From contig JACQZD010000008.1 of the NCBI GenBank assembly GCA_016207865.1, positions 1-16,533 of the forward strand: DNA of 16,533 bases, in the 5' to 3' direction. This document shows, piece by piece, positions 1 through 7,502 of the stretch; position 1 is the first letter of the stretch, and the number at the start of each line of letters is the position of its first letter. Below the pieces are notes generated by a model. That model saw only the letters and a list, made by a program, of their open reading frames with translations. It did not search any database and had not been told where the DNA came from. The stretch comes from Nitrospirota bacterium (lineage in GTDB: Bacteria; Nitrospirota; Thermodesulfovibrionia; UBA6902; DSMQ01). Position numbers and translations under genes: made by a program.

Positions 1-61
1 GCTTTAATGTTGATTCCTCAAGACTGCCTTTAGGCAGCCCGATTTTTAAAATCTTACCCAT
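1..61 (-). CDS. hisG: ATP phosphoribosyltransferase, N-terminal fragment (cut by window edge)
   Basis: The first 20 codons of a minus-strand gene that runs off the left edge. The translation contains LKIGLPKGSLEEST, which matches the N-terminal signature of HisG (typically L+IALPKGSL.E.T). HisG catalyses the first step of histidine biosynthesis, condensing ATP and PRPP. The ATG is at 61-59, and an in-frame stop lies three codons upstream (68-70), so the start cannot move far. There is no clear Shine-Dalgarno sequence immediately before the ATG; the leader is A-rich. A short ORF with a good ribosome-binding site (54-119) ends overlapping this start. The call rests on the N-terminal motif alone. 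Confidence 0.8.
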   Translation of the reverse strand, partial: MGKILKIGLPKGSLEESTLK

Positions 62-119
62 ATTTTTTTATAATAATACACTCTAAGCGGGTAGAAGTCA
101 AAAAGACGGTGAGACCCAT
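54..119 (-). other. Possible 21-codon leader ORF upstream of hisG
   Basis: ATG at 119-117 is preceded by a strong purine-rich site, GAGGAGGAA, only a few bases away. The frame runs 21 codons and stops with TAA at 56-54, overlapping the start of hisG by 8 nt in another frame. The peptide (MGLTVFLTSTRLECIIIKKYG) has no His run, so it is not a classical his attenuator peptide. It could couple translation into hisG, which lacks its own Shine-Dalgarno sequence. It may equally be chance. Confidence 0.25.
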
Positions 120-208
120 TTCCTCCTCAGTTCCCCTCACTTGACAGCTTTTTTTATAGGTAACCCATTTTTTGTTTTTATTGTATTATTTAACGTAATC
201 CCGTTGAC

Positions 209-1147
209 TTATAAAGTCTCATACCCTGACAGATTTGTAGAACCACAACCACCGCAAGAAATATTAACTTCAGAAGTGTAGCCAAGATTATCGCATATCC
301 CGCAACTTGTACAATAATAAGAGGAGAAGCGGTACCGACCATCACCCCAAGCAGAAATATCAAAGGGATTAGAGAAGTCATAAATATAAGTCCAATCAAT
401 CCATGAATTTGTTCCGGTATCCCATTTCCAGACCTCCATTTGTTGAGTATACGCCGATGTACCATAGCTATCAACTGTAAAATCAAGAGTATTGGTGCCG
501 CAATTAACAGATACATCAAAGAAAGGTATAATACAGTTAGAATTTGAAACACTATCACACTCACAGGTTTCAGAATTTAAAACATAACCATCAGGACAGG
601 TCCTGGTAAGACAAGGACCCAACGCTAACTCACAGGGTGGGGAAAGCTCAACATAATGGTAACACCCCCACAAAGTCCAATAATAATGAGGAACAGAATT
701 GTACTCTTGACAGAAAGGGTCTTCTGGCGGGTGACACTCCCCTTCGGTAACCCACACAGTATATATACGCCCAAGATGAGTCCATTCCCCAGGAGCAGAG
801 GGCAAAGGACACATTGAGTCACTGGAGGGATAAGAAGGCTCATCTTCACCAGCATCACCGTAAGAATAAGACCAAAAGCGATAGTCACTAACAGCACAGT
901 AAGTAACAATATAATTAACTAAAGTCTCAGTAACATCATTATAGGTATATTTACAAGCAGGCTCACCCGAACACATAAGATAATAACCGTCACAGTAATT
1001 AAAGGCTTGATCCGTACTATTAGGTTCAGTATAAGTATTGCAGGTATAAGCAGGAACAGAAAAGTTAAAAAAGGATAATAATACAAATATAAGAGTCAGT
1101 ACTAAACTTCGGGATAACCAAAAAGGTATAATTCCGATAATCCTCAT
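209..1147 (-). CDS. Exported cysteine-rich protein of unknown function
   Basis: A protein of 312 residues that I do not assign to a family. Residues about 1-34 form a signal peptide: basic start, hydrophobic core LVLTLIFVLLSFF, then FSVPAYTC. The mature part has about 21 cysteines and many Tyr/Trp/Ser/Asn, with a short EGF/TIL-like stretch near residue 185 (CPDGYVLNSETCEC) and clustered Cys near the C-terminus (CTSCGIC, CGGCG). This suggests a disulphide-rich extracytoplasmic protein. No haem CXXCH, transmembrane anchor or catalytic motif is seen. AAGGAG lies about 5 nt before the ATG. It is the last of four secreted-protein genes read in one direction, so it is probably co-transcribed with them. 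The hydrophobic frame that overlaps it is an artefact of its codon composition. Confidence 0.75.
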   Translation of the reverse strand: MRIIGIIPFWLSRSLVLTLIFVLLSFFNFSVPAYTCNTYTEPNSTDQAFNYCDGYYLMCSGEPACKYTYNDVTETLVNYIVTYCAVSDYRFWSYSYGDAGEDEPSYPSSDSMCPLPSAPGEWTHLGRIYTVWVTEGECHPPEDPFCQEYNSVPHYYWTLWGCYHYVELSPPCELALGPCLTRTCPDGYVLNSETCECDSVSNSNCIIPFFDVSVNCGTNTLDFTVDSYGTSAYTQQMEVWKWDTGTNSWIDWTYIYDFSNPFDISAWGDGRYRFSSYYCTSCGICDNLGYTSEVNISCGGCGSTNLSGYETL

Positions 1148-1194
1148 GCTATCTCCTTCTCCTGAGGTTTCATCTTGATGCTTTGTGGATTCAT
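1144..1194 (-). other. Possible 16-codon coupling mini-ORF
   Basis: Between two secreted-protein genes, a strong AAGGAGG immediately follows the TAG of the upstream gene. It is followed by a three-codon frame (ATG TCG TTA TGA), whose stop overlaps the ATG of a 16-codon frame (MNPQSIKMKPQEKEIA). That frame's stop in turn overlaps the ATG of the Cys-rich gene as ATGA. The chain of ATGA overlaps could serve translational re-initiation. The peptide itself shows no recognisable feature. Confidence 0.22.
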
Positions 1195-1214
1195 AACGAC
1201 ATCAAAACCTCCTT

Positions 1215-3344
1215 CTATCGAACAGCCTCGTGTAATTCAAAAACAAAATCTATAGCATTTGGAGTTAAAAGCTCTATATCCTTTGTTACAGTTGAATTTG
1301 CTGTGGCTGCATAAGTAAACCCTGTCATAAGCTGGATTGGCTGTGAAGCTCCGGGAGCCAACCCATTTATATTTATAGTCTGTGGTAACTGATTATAGTC
1401 TCCTGTTATTGGATTAGTTGCCTCAACAGTAATATCCACAACAGTCTGTCCTGAATTCCTTACTTCGCCTTGAGCAATTGGGAAGAAAAAGACCGGGTTA
1501 CTGTATATCTTTTCTCCTGTATTAAGAATATTTCGTACCCTTAACCCGCCATAACCTGGTTTAAGAAGACCTGCGGTATTTGGCACCTTAACTGTTATGT
1601 CAGTATCAGTCTTGTTTATCACTTCTACAGTATAAGGCTTTGATATATCATGATGAAATCTTACGTTCTCCGATGTTGCAGGGAAAGGTTCATCAATCAT
1701 AGGAAGATTATTGCCTGTAAGGGTAACAATCGTGCCTTCTATTCCATTATCAGGAGAAATACTGTGCAATACAGGTCCTTTTATAATTTTTCCAATCACC
1801 GCATCTGTTTCATTGCCTAATTGCCCTCTAAAAGCAAAATAATATGTAACATCTTCAGCAGTTTGTGTAGGGATTGGGGCTGGTAAAGTAAATAAAGTGG
1901 AAAAATAGGAGCTACTATTCATTTCAGGAATTTGAGTTACAGATACAGAACCCGCAGATTCATAAACAATTGAGCCAGTAGAATCTTTATAGCTAACAGT
2001 CAAGGTAAGGGTACCTGCTCCAATAGGCTCAATCGCATCATTTAATTTGCTGTTATTTCTAATAAAAACAGCAACTGTGTCTATGTTACTACCTGTGTCT
2101 GATGAATTGCCTATAGGGGCACAAACATCAGGGGTTATAGCGTTATTTGATGGGATAAGCAGTGATATATAAAGGTCGCCTCTAAAGAAATAATTCAGCA
2201 GGCCTGCCGAGTAGCCTACGGCTCGGGGAAGGAGAAGTGAAGCATAGTCTCTATGGACTTCATTGTCAAATTCTAATTCGTCTCTTTGTATTACTGAATC
2301 AAAATTCAGGTGTTTGTATAAAGGTCCGACAGTTGCAAAATGCTCAATAGGTTCTCCATCGCCTTTTTTCCTTAAGTATATCCTCTTTTTACTTTGTGAT
2401 AAATCCACATCATACATCTCATAATTCTCAGGGCTATATCTTGGATAAGGGAAATAGTGTTTATGGTTTGGATCAAAGTTTTCTGTGAATATTGTATCAG
2501 CACTGGCAAAATTTGAGTTGGTATACTCTGATATTCCCCATGTGAGATCTGCGGACGGGTTAATGCCTTCATTATACCTATCTGTATCAATAATTTTGGC
2601 TATAGGTATCGGAGCAAGTGGATTGAGTGTTTCATTGAGAATAGCAGAATCAAAAAATAGAGGCGTTGCTACAAGAGCATCAAAAACGGCTGTGTTATTT
2701 GCCCTTGTATCCTCCACCCACTCCTCATATCCTTCTCCTAATAAATGGCTGTCGTTTCTTACATGCGCTGGAACCGAGGAATCCTGAACTAAATGCATTA
2801 ACTGACCAACTGCTCTGAAAGTTTTGGCAAAGTAAGCATCCCTTTGTGCTTTATCAGTAGCAACCAAATTACCATTGAAATCCTTTCCTGTCAGTGCTAT
2901 GTAAAAATACTCCCTTGCCTTTTTCCATGACCAATCCCCTCCTAATGAAATGCCAGCACTGCTTTGATCTTGCGCCCATATAACCGATGATGTGCCTGTA
3001 AAGACATCATTCAATCCCGCCTCGTTCCATAATTTGAGAGGATTATGAAAATGATTTACTGAACGAACATATGGAATAATTGTCCATGGTGGTATGTCTT
3101 CATAACGACCACCCAGCGCAAACCAAGTATAAACTTTCTTATTATCAAAAAATTCATTAACTCCCCCGCTCAGCCCAAGATTGTTTATTAAGTAGCCATT
3201 AAGAGAAAAACTATTCATAGTTCCATTAGCTACTATCTCATTTATAGTTTCGTGTGTTTCAACACTTAGCGGATAAACAGACTGAGAATTAGTAACTAAA
3301 ATTATGAGAAGAAAAAGAGCTATTCTGAAGAGCCTATTCGTCAT
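1215..3344 (-). CDS. Exported zinc-dependent phospholipase C/P1 nuclease-like protein with IPT/TIG domain
   Basis: About 709 residues. The start is placed at ATG 3344, one base after the stop of the preceding gene; an ATG at 3356 would overlap that gene and sit right against its Shine-Dalgarno sequence. An N-terminal signal peptide (LFRIALFLLIILVTNS) is clear. Residues about 30-215 carry a His/Asp pattern typical of the zinc PLC/S1-P1 nuclease fold: ETHETINEIV, NHFHNP, then HLVQDSSVPAHVRND and HLLGEGYEEW. The HxxxD then H spacing equals that of the zinc ligands in phospholipase C. Residues about 520-620 (SISPDNGIEGTIVTLTGNNLP) form an IPT/TIG Ig-like domain, followed by a beta-rich tail. The predicted role is a secreted metal-dependent hydrolase or a surface protein on that fold; the substrate is unknown. 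It is tightly coupled to the upstream carboxypeptidase-regulatory-like gene. Confidence 0.7.
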   Translation of the reverse strand: MTNRLFRIALFLLIILVTNSQSVYPLSVETHETINEIVANGTMNSFSLNGYLINNLGLSGGVNEFFDNKKVYTWFALGGRYEDIPPWTIIPYVRSVNHFHNPLKLWNEAGLNDVFTGTSSVIWAQDQSSAGISLGGDWSWKKAREYFYIALTGKDFNGNLVATDKAQRDAYFAKTFRAVGQLMHLVQDSSVPAHVRNDSHLLGEGYEEWVEDTRANNTAVFDALVATPLFFDSAILNETLNPLAPIPIAKIIDTDRYNEGINPSADLTWGISEYTNSNFASADTIFTENFDPNHKHYFPYPRYSPENYEMYDVDLSQSKKRIYLRKKGDGEPIEHFATVGPLYKHLNFDSVIQRDELEFDNEVHRDYASLLLPRAVGYSAGLLNYFFRGDLYISLLIPSNNAITPDVCAPIGNSSDTGSNIDTVAVFIRNNSKLNDAIEPIGAGTLTLTVSYKDSTGSIVYESAGSVSVTQIPEMNSSSYFSTLFTLPAPIPTQTAEDVTYYFAFRGQLGNETDAVIGKIIKGPVLHSISPDNGIEGTIVTLTGNNLPMIDEPFPATSENVRFHHDISKPYTVEVINKTDTDITVKVPNTAGLLKPGYGGLRVRNILNTGEKIYSNPVFFFPIAQGEVRNSGQTVVDITVEATNPITGDYNQLPQTININGLAPGASQPIQLMTGFTYAATANSTVTKDIELLTPNAIDFVFELHEAVR

Positions 3345-3345
3345 C

Positions 3346-3921
3346 TTAATTCCCATCCTCTATTTTATATTCTCCTTTTAATCCTAAATTTTCATTTTCT
3401 TCATTTAACAACCGTATAAACAGTTTTTGCTTCTTATAGTCGGAATCCTCGCCAAAAGGACTTGGCATTGCCCTTAGCCGCTCTTCCTTTGTCTTCAGCC
3501 TCGGCAATTCTGCTACCTCCCCTTTAACAAATGCTTCATAATAGTTTTTTTTCGGTTTCATCTCTTTGCATGTAGGCATAAAAAAAGTTTTTGGTAAAAC
3601 ACAATATCCAGGTTTATAGATAAGAAATTCAGGGTTTTTTATCTTTGCAAGAGGGTTTATAGTGAAGCCTTTATATTCCTCTATATAAAATTCCCCTTCT
3701 TTATTGGTCAATGTCTCTTTTATCTCTTGTATATACGTCGCTGGACCACCAGGACTTCCAGTAATAACTCTTTTATTCCATTTGACTAAAACCACTGCTC
3801 CCTCTATTGGTTCTTTTGTCTCAGCGTCTATTACCTTCCCACTAAAAGGTCCTCTTACAAATCCTGCACAGATAGTGGCAGTCATAAGAACTATTATCAT
3901 TGATAAGAGCATAGCTTTCAT
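3346..3921 (-). CDS. Exported carboxypeptidase-regulatory-like domain protein
   Basis: 191 residues with a signal peptide (MLLSMIIVLMTATICAG). This is followed by a beta-sandwich segment, FSGKVIDAETKEPIEGAVV, that is typical of the carboxypeptidase regulatory-like (CarboxypepD_reg) Ig-like fold, with the later GEFYIEEYKG strand at residues about 95-105. The C-terminal half is Lys/Glu-rich and unrecognised, with two Cys in the middle. There are no catalytic residues, so a structural or ligand-binding role in the periplasm or at the surface is the best inference. The start follows the modular protein's stop by 19 nt, with AAGGG about 8 nt before the ATG. The 3' end abuts the phospholipase-like gene, consistent with one transcript. 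Confidence 0.7.
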   Translation of the reverse strand: MKAMLLSMIIVLMTATICAGFVRGPFSGKVIDAETKEPIEGAVVLVKWNKRVITGSPGGPATYIQEIKETLTNKEGEFYIEEYKGFTINPLAKIKNPEFLIYKPGYCVLPKTFFMPTCKEMKPKKNYYEAFVKGEVAELPRLKTKEERLRAMPSPFGEDSDYKKQKLFIRLLNEENENLGLKGEYKIEDGN

Positions 3922-3940
3922 TGTTTTACCCTTAAGTTAC

Positions 3941-6940
3941 CTAAAATTTTCTGAACCTCCATATCCCATCTTCACCTCTAATAAATGTAATAGGATAGGA
4001 ATATAAAACTCCATTTTCATTAGCGACAATCTCATATTCAATGGTATATTTATAGAATTTAACAAAATTAAACTCCACAAAGGTATCAAGGATAGCAGGC
4101 ATGCTATCTTTTAAAACTTCAAATTTAGCTCTGTGTATTTCTCTTTTTTCTGCATCAATATAATTTAGTGCAGCTTCTATGTTTTTTGCTCTTAATGCTG
4201 TTTTCATTGCATTCCACTTAGCTTGTAGCAATGCATCCAAGTCTGTTGCATTCAGTACAATTATCGCAATTGTATCAGAATAAGTGCTTCCCCCTGCATC
4301 TGTAACTACAACTGTTGGATAATAGATGCCTTCTGTAGTATATGTATAACTTATGTTTTCAAATGTTGTTCCTGCATAATCAATTGCTCCATCCCCCTCA
4401 AAATCCATCTGGTAGGTTGCTACTGCATTAGATATCTCTGTTGAAACTGAGAAATATGTTGTAAGCGGCGCAATGCCTGATTCAATATTAGCTCTTAGGG
4501 TCACATGTGGAGTTGCTGGGACTGCATTTATTGTTATTGCTGTTGTTACTGTGTTTCCCTCGGTATCAGTTGCAGTTACAGTTATGGTATTTGAGCCCTC
4601 AATTAGAGGTACATGGTTAACGATGAATTCATTATGATAGATATTTGCTACAATGCCATTTACAACCACCCCTGTTTCATTACCTGTAAAATTAGTCGCC
4701 GTTCCTCTAACCATTATATCTGGTCTATACATCGTACTATTATTTAGAGGATAAATTATGGTTAATGTAATTGGGGGAGTTGTAAAGCTAATATCATTGC
4801 TATAACTTGTTCCAACAATATTAGCTGCTACTACCCTGTAATGATACATAGTATTGGGTGAGAGATTTGTTATATTGGCTGATATAGAAACATTATTTAT
4901 TCCGTTTCCTATGGATTGAGAGGAGGTATCATTTCCATAAGGTGCACTTATTCCCCATTGAAAATACACCGTGGTATCTGCCCCATTTGCATTGACAGTT
5001 GTATTTAATGTGGCAGAGTTACCATTTAAATTAGTTGGTGAATTGGTTGTTACAGTGGGCGCGCTTGCCGGCTCTAAAGGAAAAGCATCATTTAAGTCAT
5101 CTATTTCATCGCCATCAGTGTCCTGATTTAAGGGGTTTGTCCCTATAAGACCCTCTTGATAGTCTGTTAAACCATCGTTGTCATCATCAGGATCACACAC
5201 ATTTCCTATGCCATCGCCATCTGAATCAAGTTGATCGGGATTGTAAATATCAGGGCAATTATCAGAGTTATCTCCTACACCATCACCGGTGTAAATATAG
5301 ATATCAGAGTTCCCATTTCTATAATCGTGCCATGTAATATGCTTCCCTGAAACATCAGGGTATTCCTGCTCATCATCATTTATTGTAATCCGTATCTCAT
5401 CGCCATTTGAAATATCATACATGTAAATATCAGCGTTTCCATTTCTATAATCGTCCCAGACTATACGATTACCTGAAATAGCAGGATGTTGCTGCCAACC
5501 GTCATCTGTCGTAATCTGCGTTTCATTGCCAGTGGAGATATCATATAAATAGATAGCAGGGGACCCGTTTCTATTATCTGTCCAGAGAACCCGGTTTCCT
5601 GAGATGGCAGGGTAAGACCATGGATCAACAATGCCATTTATATTAATCCTGGATTCAATACCCTTGGAAACATTGTACATATAGATATCCCAGTTTACAT
5701 TTCTGTTATCAAGCCAGATAACAGAATCGCCCGAAATGGCAGGTAACCATTGGTCTGCGGCATCTCTCGTAATCTGTGTTTCAACACCTGTGGATATATC
5801 ATACATATAGATATCACTGTTTCCATTTCTATAATCTGTCCACACAATGCGGTCTCCGGAGATGGAAGGGGCATATTGATCCGAGGAATCACTTATAACC
5901 CGTGTCTCAACACCTGTAGATATATCATACATGTAGATATCAGAATCTCCGTTGCGATAATCTTCCCAGACAACCCTGTTTCCAGAGATGGAAGGAATAT
6001 ATTGATCTGCAGGATTTAAGGTTATCTGTATTTCCTTTCTATCTGAATCTTTGGTCTCAAATGGATCCAAAGGAAAGATATCATTCAAATCATCTACTCC
6101 ATCTCCATCTGTATCATAATTGTTAGGATCGGTTCCAAAAACTCCTTCTTCATAGTTTGTAAGGCCATCATTATCCTGATCCGAATCCCATGTTGCAGCG
6201 CTTGCCTCGTTGCTGTAATCAGAGTCTCCAACAGAGCTATACGCCTTTATTCTGTAGTAATAAACCGTTCCTATCAGTAACACTGCATCGGCGTATGTGG
6301 TTGCATTTGCTCCAACGTCAGCGATCTGGCTATACGTTCCGTCAACACCAAGCTTACGTTCTATTTTAAAGCCTGTCTCATTATTAGAGTTGTCTGTCCA
6401 TGAAAGGTTTATCTGAGTTGAAGAGATGGGAGTAGCTATTAGATTAGAAGGCGCTGCAGGAGAAACTTCCATAATAAAATTTCCTGTACTTAAAGCCCGA
6501 GTACCGCCTTCTGGTGGGTCTTTAAAATGAAGAGTCCCATTAGGTTTGCGAATCTCTATCCCCATAGCATCAGGACTTCCGTCAGTTATTGTTACTGTAA
6601 AGGTATAATTTGGAACCTCATTTAGTGCCCCTACTCCTGTAACTGTTGCAGTGTTTCCTTCTGATGATATGCCTGTGATTGATGTGCTTACGAGGCTTAA
6701 TCTTAAACGGGTATAGTAATACTTCAGCCAGCTTGTTCCCAAAGATGATGACCTTACATCTAATGACATGCTTGCTCTGAATGATGGTTCTGGATAATTG
6801 TAACCGTTGCCTGAAGCCCGGTAGTCTGCTGCAAAAGTGGTCGAGACAAAACTGAGTAAAAATAGAAGGATTAACGCTAAGATTGGTTTTTTTGAACGGG
6901 TTGAACTATTTTTTAAAGAAATGCAGTATCTTTTGTACAT
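3941..6940 (-). CDS. Large modular surface protein: FN3, TSP3-like calcium repeats, six-blade propeller, Ig/PKD, NTF2-like
   Basis: About 999 residues from ATG 6940, which has GGGGA about 10 nt upstream; a TTG at 6964 would only add residues before the signal peptide. Approximate order, numbered from the ATG: signal peptide 18-38 (ILALILLFLLSFVSTTFA); beta-rich N-region to 160; fibronectin III 163-250; Asp-rich TSP3-like calcium motif 252-302 (DSDQDNDGL, DTDGDGVDD); six repeats of about 42 residues 303-550 with core SGNRVVWEDYRNGDSDIY; second TSP3-like block 552-625; second fibronectin III 627-722; Ig-like 725-805; PKD-like 810-895 (PLTTYFSV, DFEGDGAIDY); C-terminal helix plus strands 900-999 resembling an NTF2-like fold ending IWRFRKF. 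The six WxDxRNGxxDIYMYD repeats resemble TolB/WD-type propeller blades. There is no transmembrane anchor or sorting motif, so it is secreted or held by another protein. Adhesion or matrix binding is likely; the ligand is unknown. Confidence 0.8.
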   Translation of the reverse strand: MYKRYCISLKNSSTRSKKPILALILLFLLSFVSTTFAADYRASGNGYNYPEPSFRASMSLDVRSSSLGTSWLKYYYTRLRLSLVSTSITGISSEGNTATVTGVGALNEVPNYTFTVTITDGSPDAMGIEIRKPNGTLHFKDPPEGGTRALSTGNFIMEVSPAAPSNLIATPISSTQINLSWTDNSNNETGFKIERKLGVDGTYSQIADVGANATTYADAVLLIGTVYYYRIKAYSSVGDSDYSNEASAATWDSDQDNDGLTNYEEGVFGTDPNNYDTDGDGVDDLNDIFPLDPFETKDSDRKEIQITLNPADQYIPSISGNRVVWEDYRNGDSDIYMYDISTGVETRVISDSSDQYAPSISGDRIVWTDYRNGNSDIYMYDISTGVETQITRDAADQWLPAISGDSVIWLDNRNVNWDIYMYNVSKGIESRININGIVDPWSYPAISGNRVLWTDNRNGSPAIYLYDISTGNETQITTDDGWQQHPAISGNRIVWDDYRNGNADIYMYDISNGDEIRITINDDEQEYPDVSGKHITWHDYRNGNSDIYIYTGDGVGDNSDNCPDIYNPDQLDSDGDGIGNVCDPDDDNDGLTDYQEGLIGTNPLNQDTDGDEIDDLNDAFPLEPASAPTVTTNSPTNLNGNSATLNTTVNANGADTTVYFQWGISAPYGNDTSSQSIGNGINNVSISANITNLSPNTMYHYRVVAANIVGTSYSNDISFTTPPITLTIIYPLNNSTMYRPDIMVRGTATNFTGNETGVVVNGIVANIYHNEFIVNHVPLIEGSNTITVTATDTEGNTVTTAITINAVPATPHVTLRANIESGIAPLTTYFSVSTEISNAVATYQMDFEGDGAIDYAGTTFENISYTYTTEGIYYPTVVVTDAGGSTYSDTIAIIVLNATDLDALLQAKWNAMKTALRAKNIEAALNYIDAEKREIHRAKFEVLKDSMPAILDTFVEFNFVKFYKYTIEYEIVANENGVLYSYPITFIRGEDGIWRFRKF
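5291..6034 (-). repeat. Six tandem repeats of about 126 bp encoding propeller blades
   Basis: Coding tandem repeats inside the modular surface protein. Each encodes about 42 residues with the core 'SGNR+VW.DYRNG..DIYMYDIS.G.E'. Six copies are visible at the protein level; the DNA copies have diverged, most clearly the third and fourth. Six is the number expected for a closed TolB-type propeller. Confidence 0.8.
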
Positions 6941-7015
6941 TGAAAATTTTTCCCCAAAAAACAAATACTTTATTTTGTTACATTATAGTTTAAAGTCTAA
7001 TAAAAGATATAAGCA

Positions 7016-7045
7016 ATTTTAATTATATCTAAGAAGATGTGTCAA
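7016..7045 (-). promoter_or_regulatory. Predicted sigma-70-type promoter of the secreted-protein gene cluster
   Basis: On the minus strand a perfect -35 TTGACA (7045-7040) is followed after 18 bp by TAAAAT (7021-7016). The expected start of transcription is near 7009, about 70 nt before the ATG of the modular surface protein. A second TTGACA at 7076-7071 has no well-spaced -10. The surrounding DNA is AT-rich, which raises the chance of false matches. Confidence 0.45.
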
Positions 7046-7121
7046 GAACTTTTTATAATTTTTATAAGCTTGTCAAACCGCCATATGCCGATAGCTGAAT
7101 TATCCCCCTAATATATGCTTT

Positions 7122-7436
7122 TTACTCCACCGGCGTTACGACTGCCATTACTACAAGCTCTTCACCTCTGTCAGCTTCAAATCCGTGCGGAATTAGCGGG
7201 TCGCACAGTATGCAGGTTTTTTCGTCTGCCTCAATGCGCTCATCGCCTACGATAAAGGTCCCTTTGCCCTGAACACAGTACATGAGAAGCCTGAGCGGAG
7301 CCTTGTGAGGAGCAAGTTTCTGCCCTTTATTAAGGCACATCAGGGCAATGCGCATCTCCGGTTTATCAGCAAGCATTTCCCTGCTGATTTTGTCGGGATT
7401 GAATTTTATCAGTTTTTTTAAATCAAGTATTTCCAT
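7122..7436 (-). CDS. Small cupin-fold protein
   Basis: 104 residues forming a single cupin_2-type beta barrel: LAPHKAPLRLLMYCVQGKGTFIVG, then an ILCDPLIPHGFEA second motif. The family's first motif usually has HxH plus Glu. Here only His44 remains, with Met/Leu/Tyr where the other ligands would be, and His84 is kept in motif 2, so metal binding may be altered or lost. There are Cys at 34, 54, 75 and 78. AGGAGG lies 5 nt before the ATG. It follows the polyferredoxin gene by 66 nt with hairpins between. Function is unknown; a sensing or small-molecule-binding role is possible. Confidence 0.75.
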   Translation of the reverse strand: MEILDLKKLIKFNPDKISREMLADKPEMRIALMCLNKGQKLAPHKAPLRLLMYCVQGKGTFIVGDERIEADEKTCILCDPLIPHGFEADRGEELVVMAVVTPVE

Positions 7437-7478
7437 AACATCCTCCTTCTTTTGCGGTTTTTATTAATTTAAATACCG

Positions 7479-7498
7479 CGTCCCGAAATGCCGGGACG
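7479..7498. other. GC-rich hairpin between polyferredoxin and cupin genes
   Basis: A perfect 7-bp inverted repeat, CGTCCCG / CGGGACG, around a 6-base loop, 4 bp past the polyferredoxin stop. No T-run follows on the minus strand, so it is a weak terminator candidate. It shares bases with a second, AT-rich hairpin (GCGGT 7454-7458 with ACCGC 7475-7479), so the two could be mutually exclusive in the cupin leader. Confidence 0.4.
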
Positions 7499-7502
7499 GC
7501 GA

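Noticed and set aside
25..38. Hairpin CTGCCT-TT-AGGCAG near the left edge, terminator-like on the plus strand
   Set aside because: It encodes the conserved LPKGS of hisG on the minus strand, and no plus-strand gene ends here.
190..909. Hydrophobic overlapping minus-strand frames (190-564 and 625-909) resembling small membrane proteins
   Set aside because: They lie in one shifted frame of the Cys-rich gene, whose Tyr/Asn/Thr-rich codons read as Ile/Leu/Val when shifted. They have no good ribosome-binding site, while the Cys-rich frame has a signal peptide and ribosome-binding site.
5291..6034. Regularly spaced repeats as a possible CRISPR array
   Set aside because: The repeats are about 126 bp, imperfect, in frame and fully coding for propeller blades, without unique spacers.
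7071..7076. A second TTGACA upstream of the secreted-protein cluster
   Set aside because: No -10-like hexamer lies 16-18 bp downstream; the nearest TATAAA is only 13 bp away.
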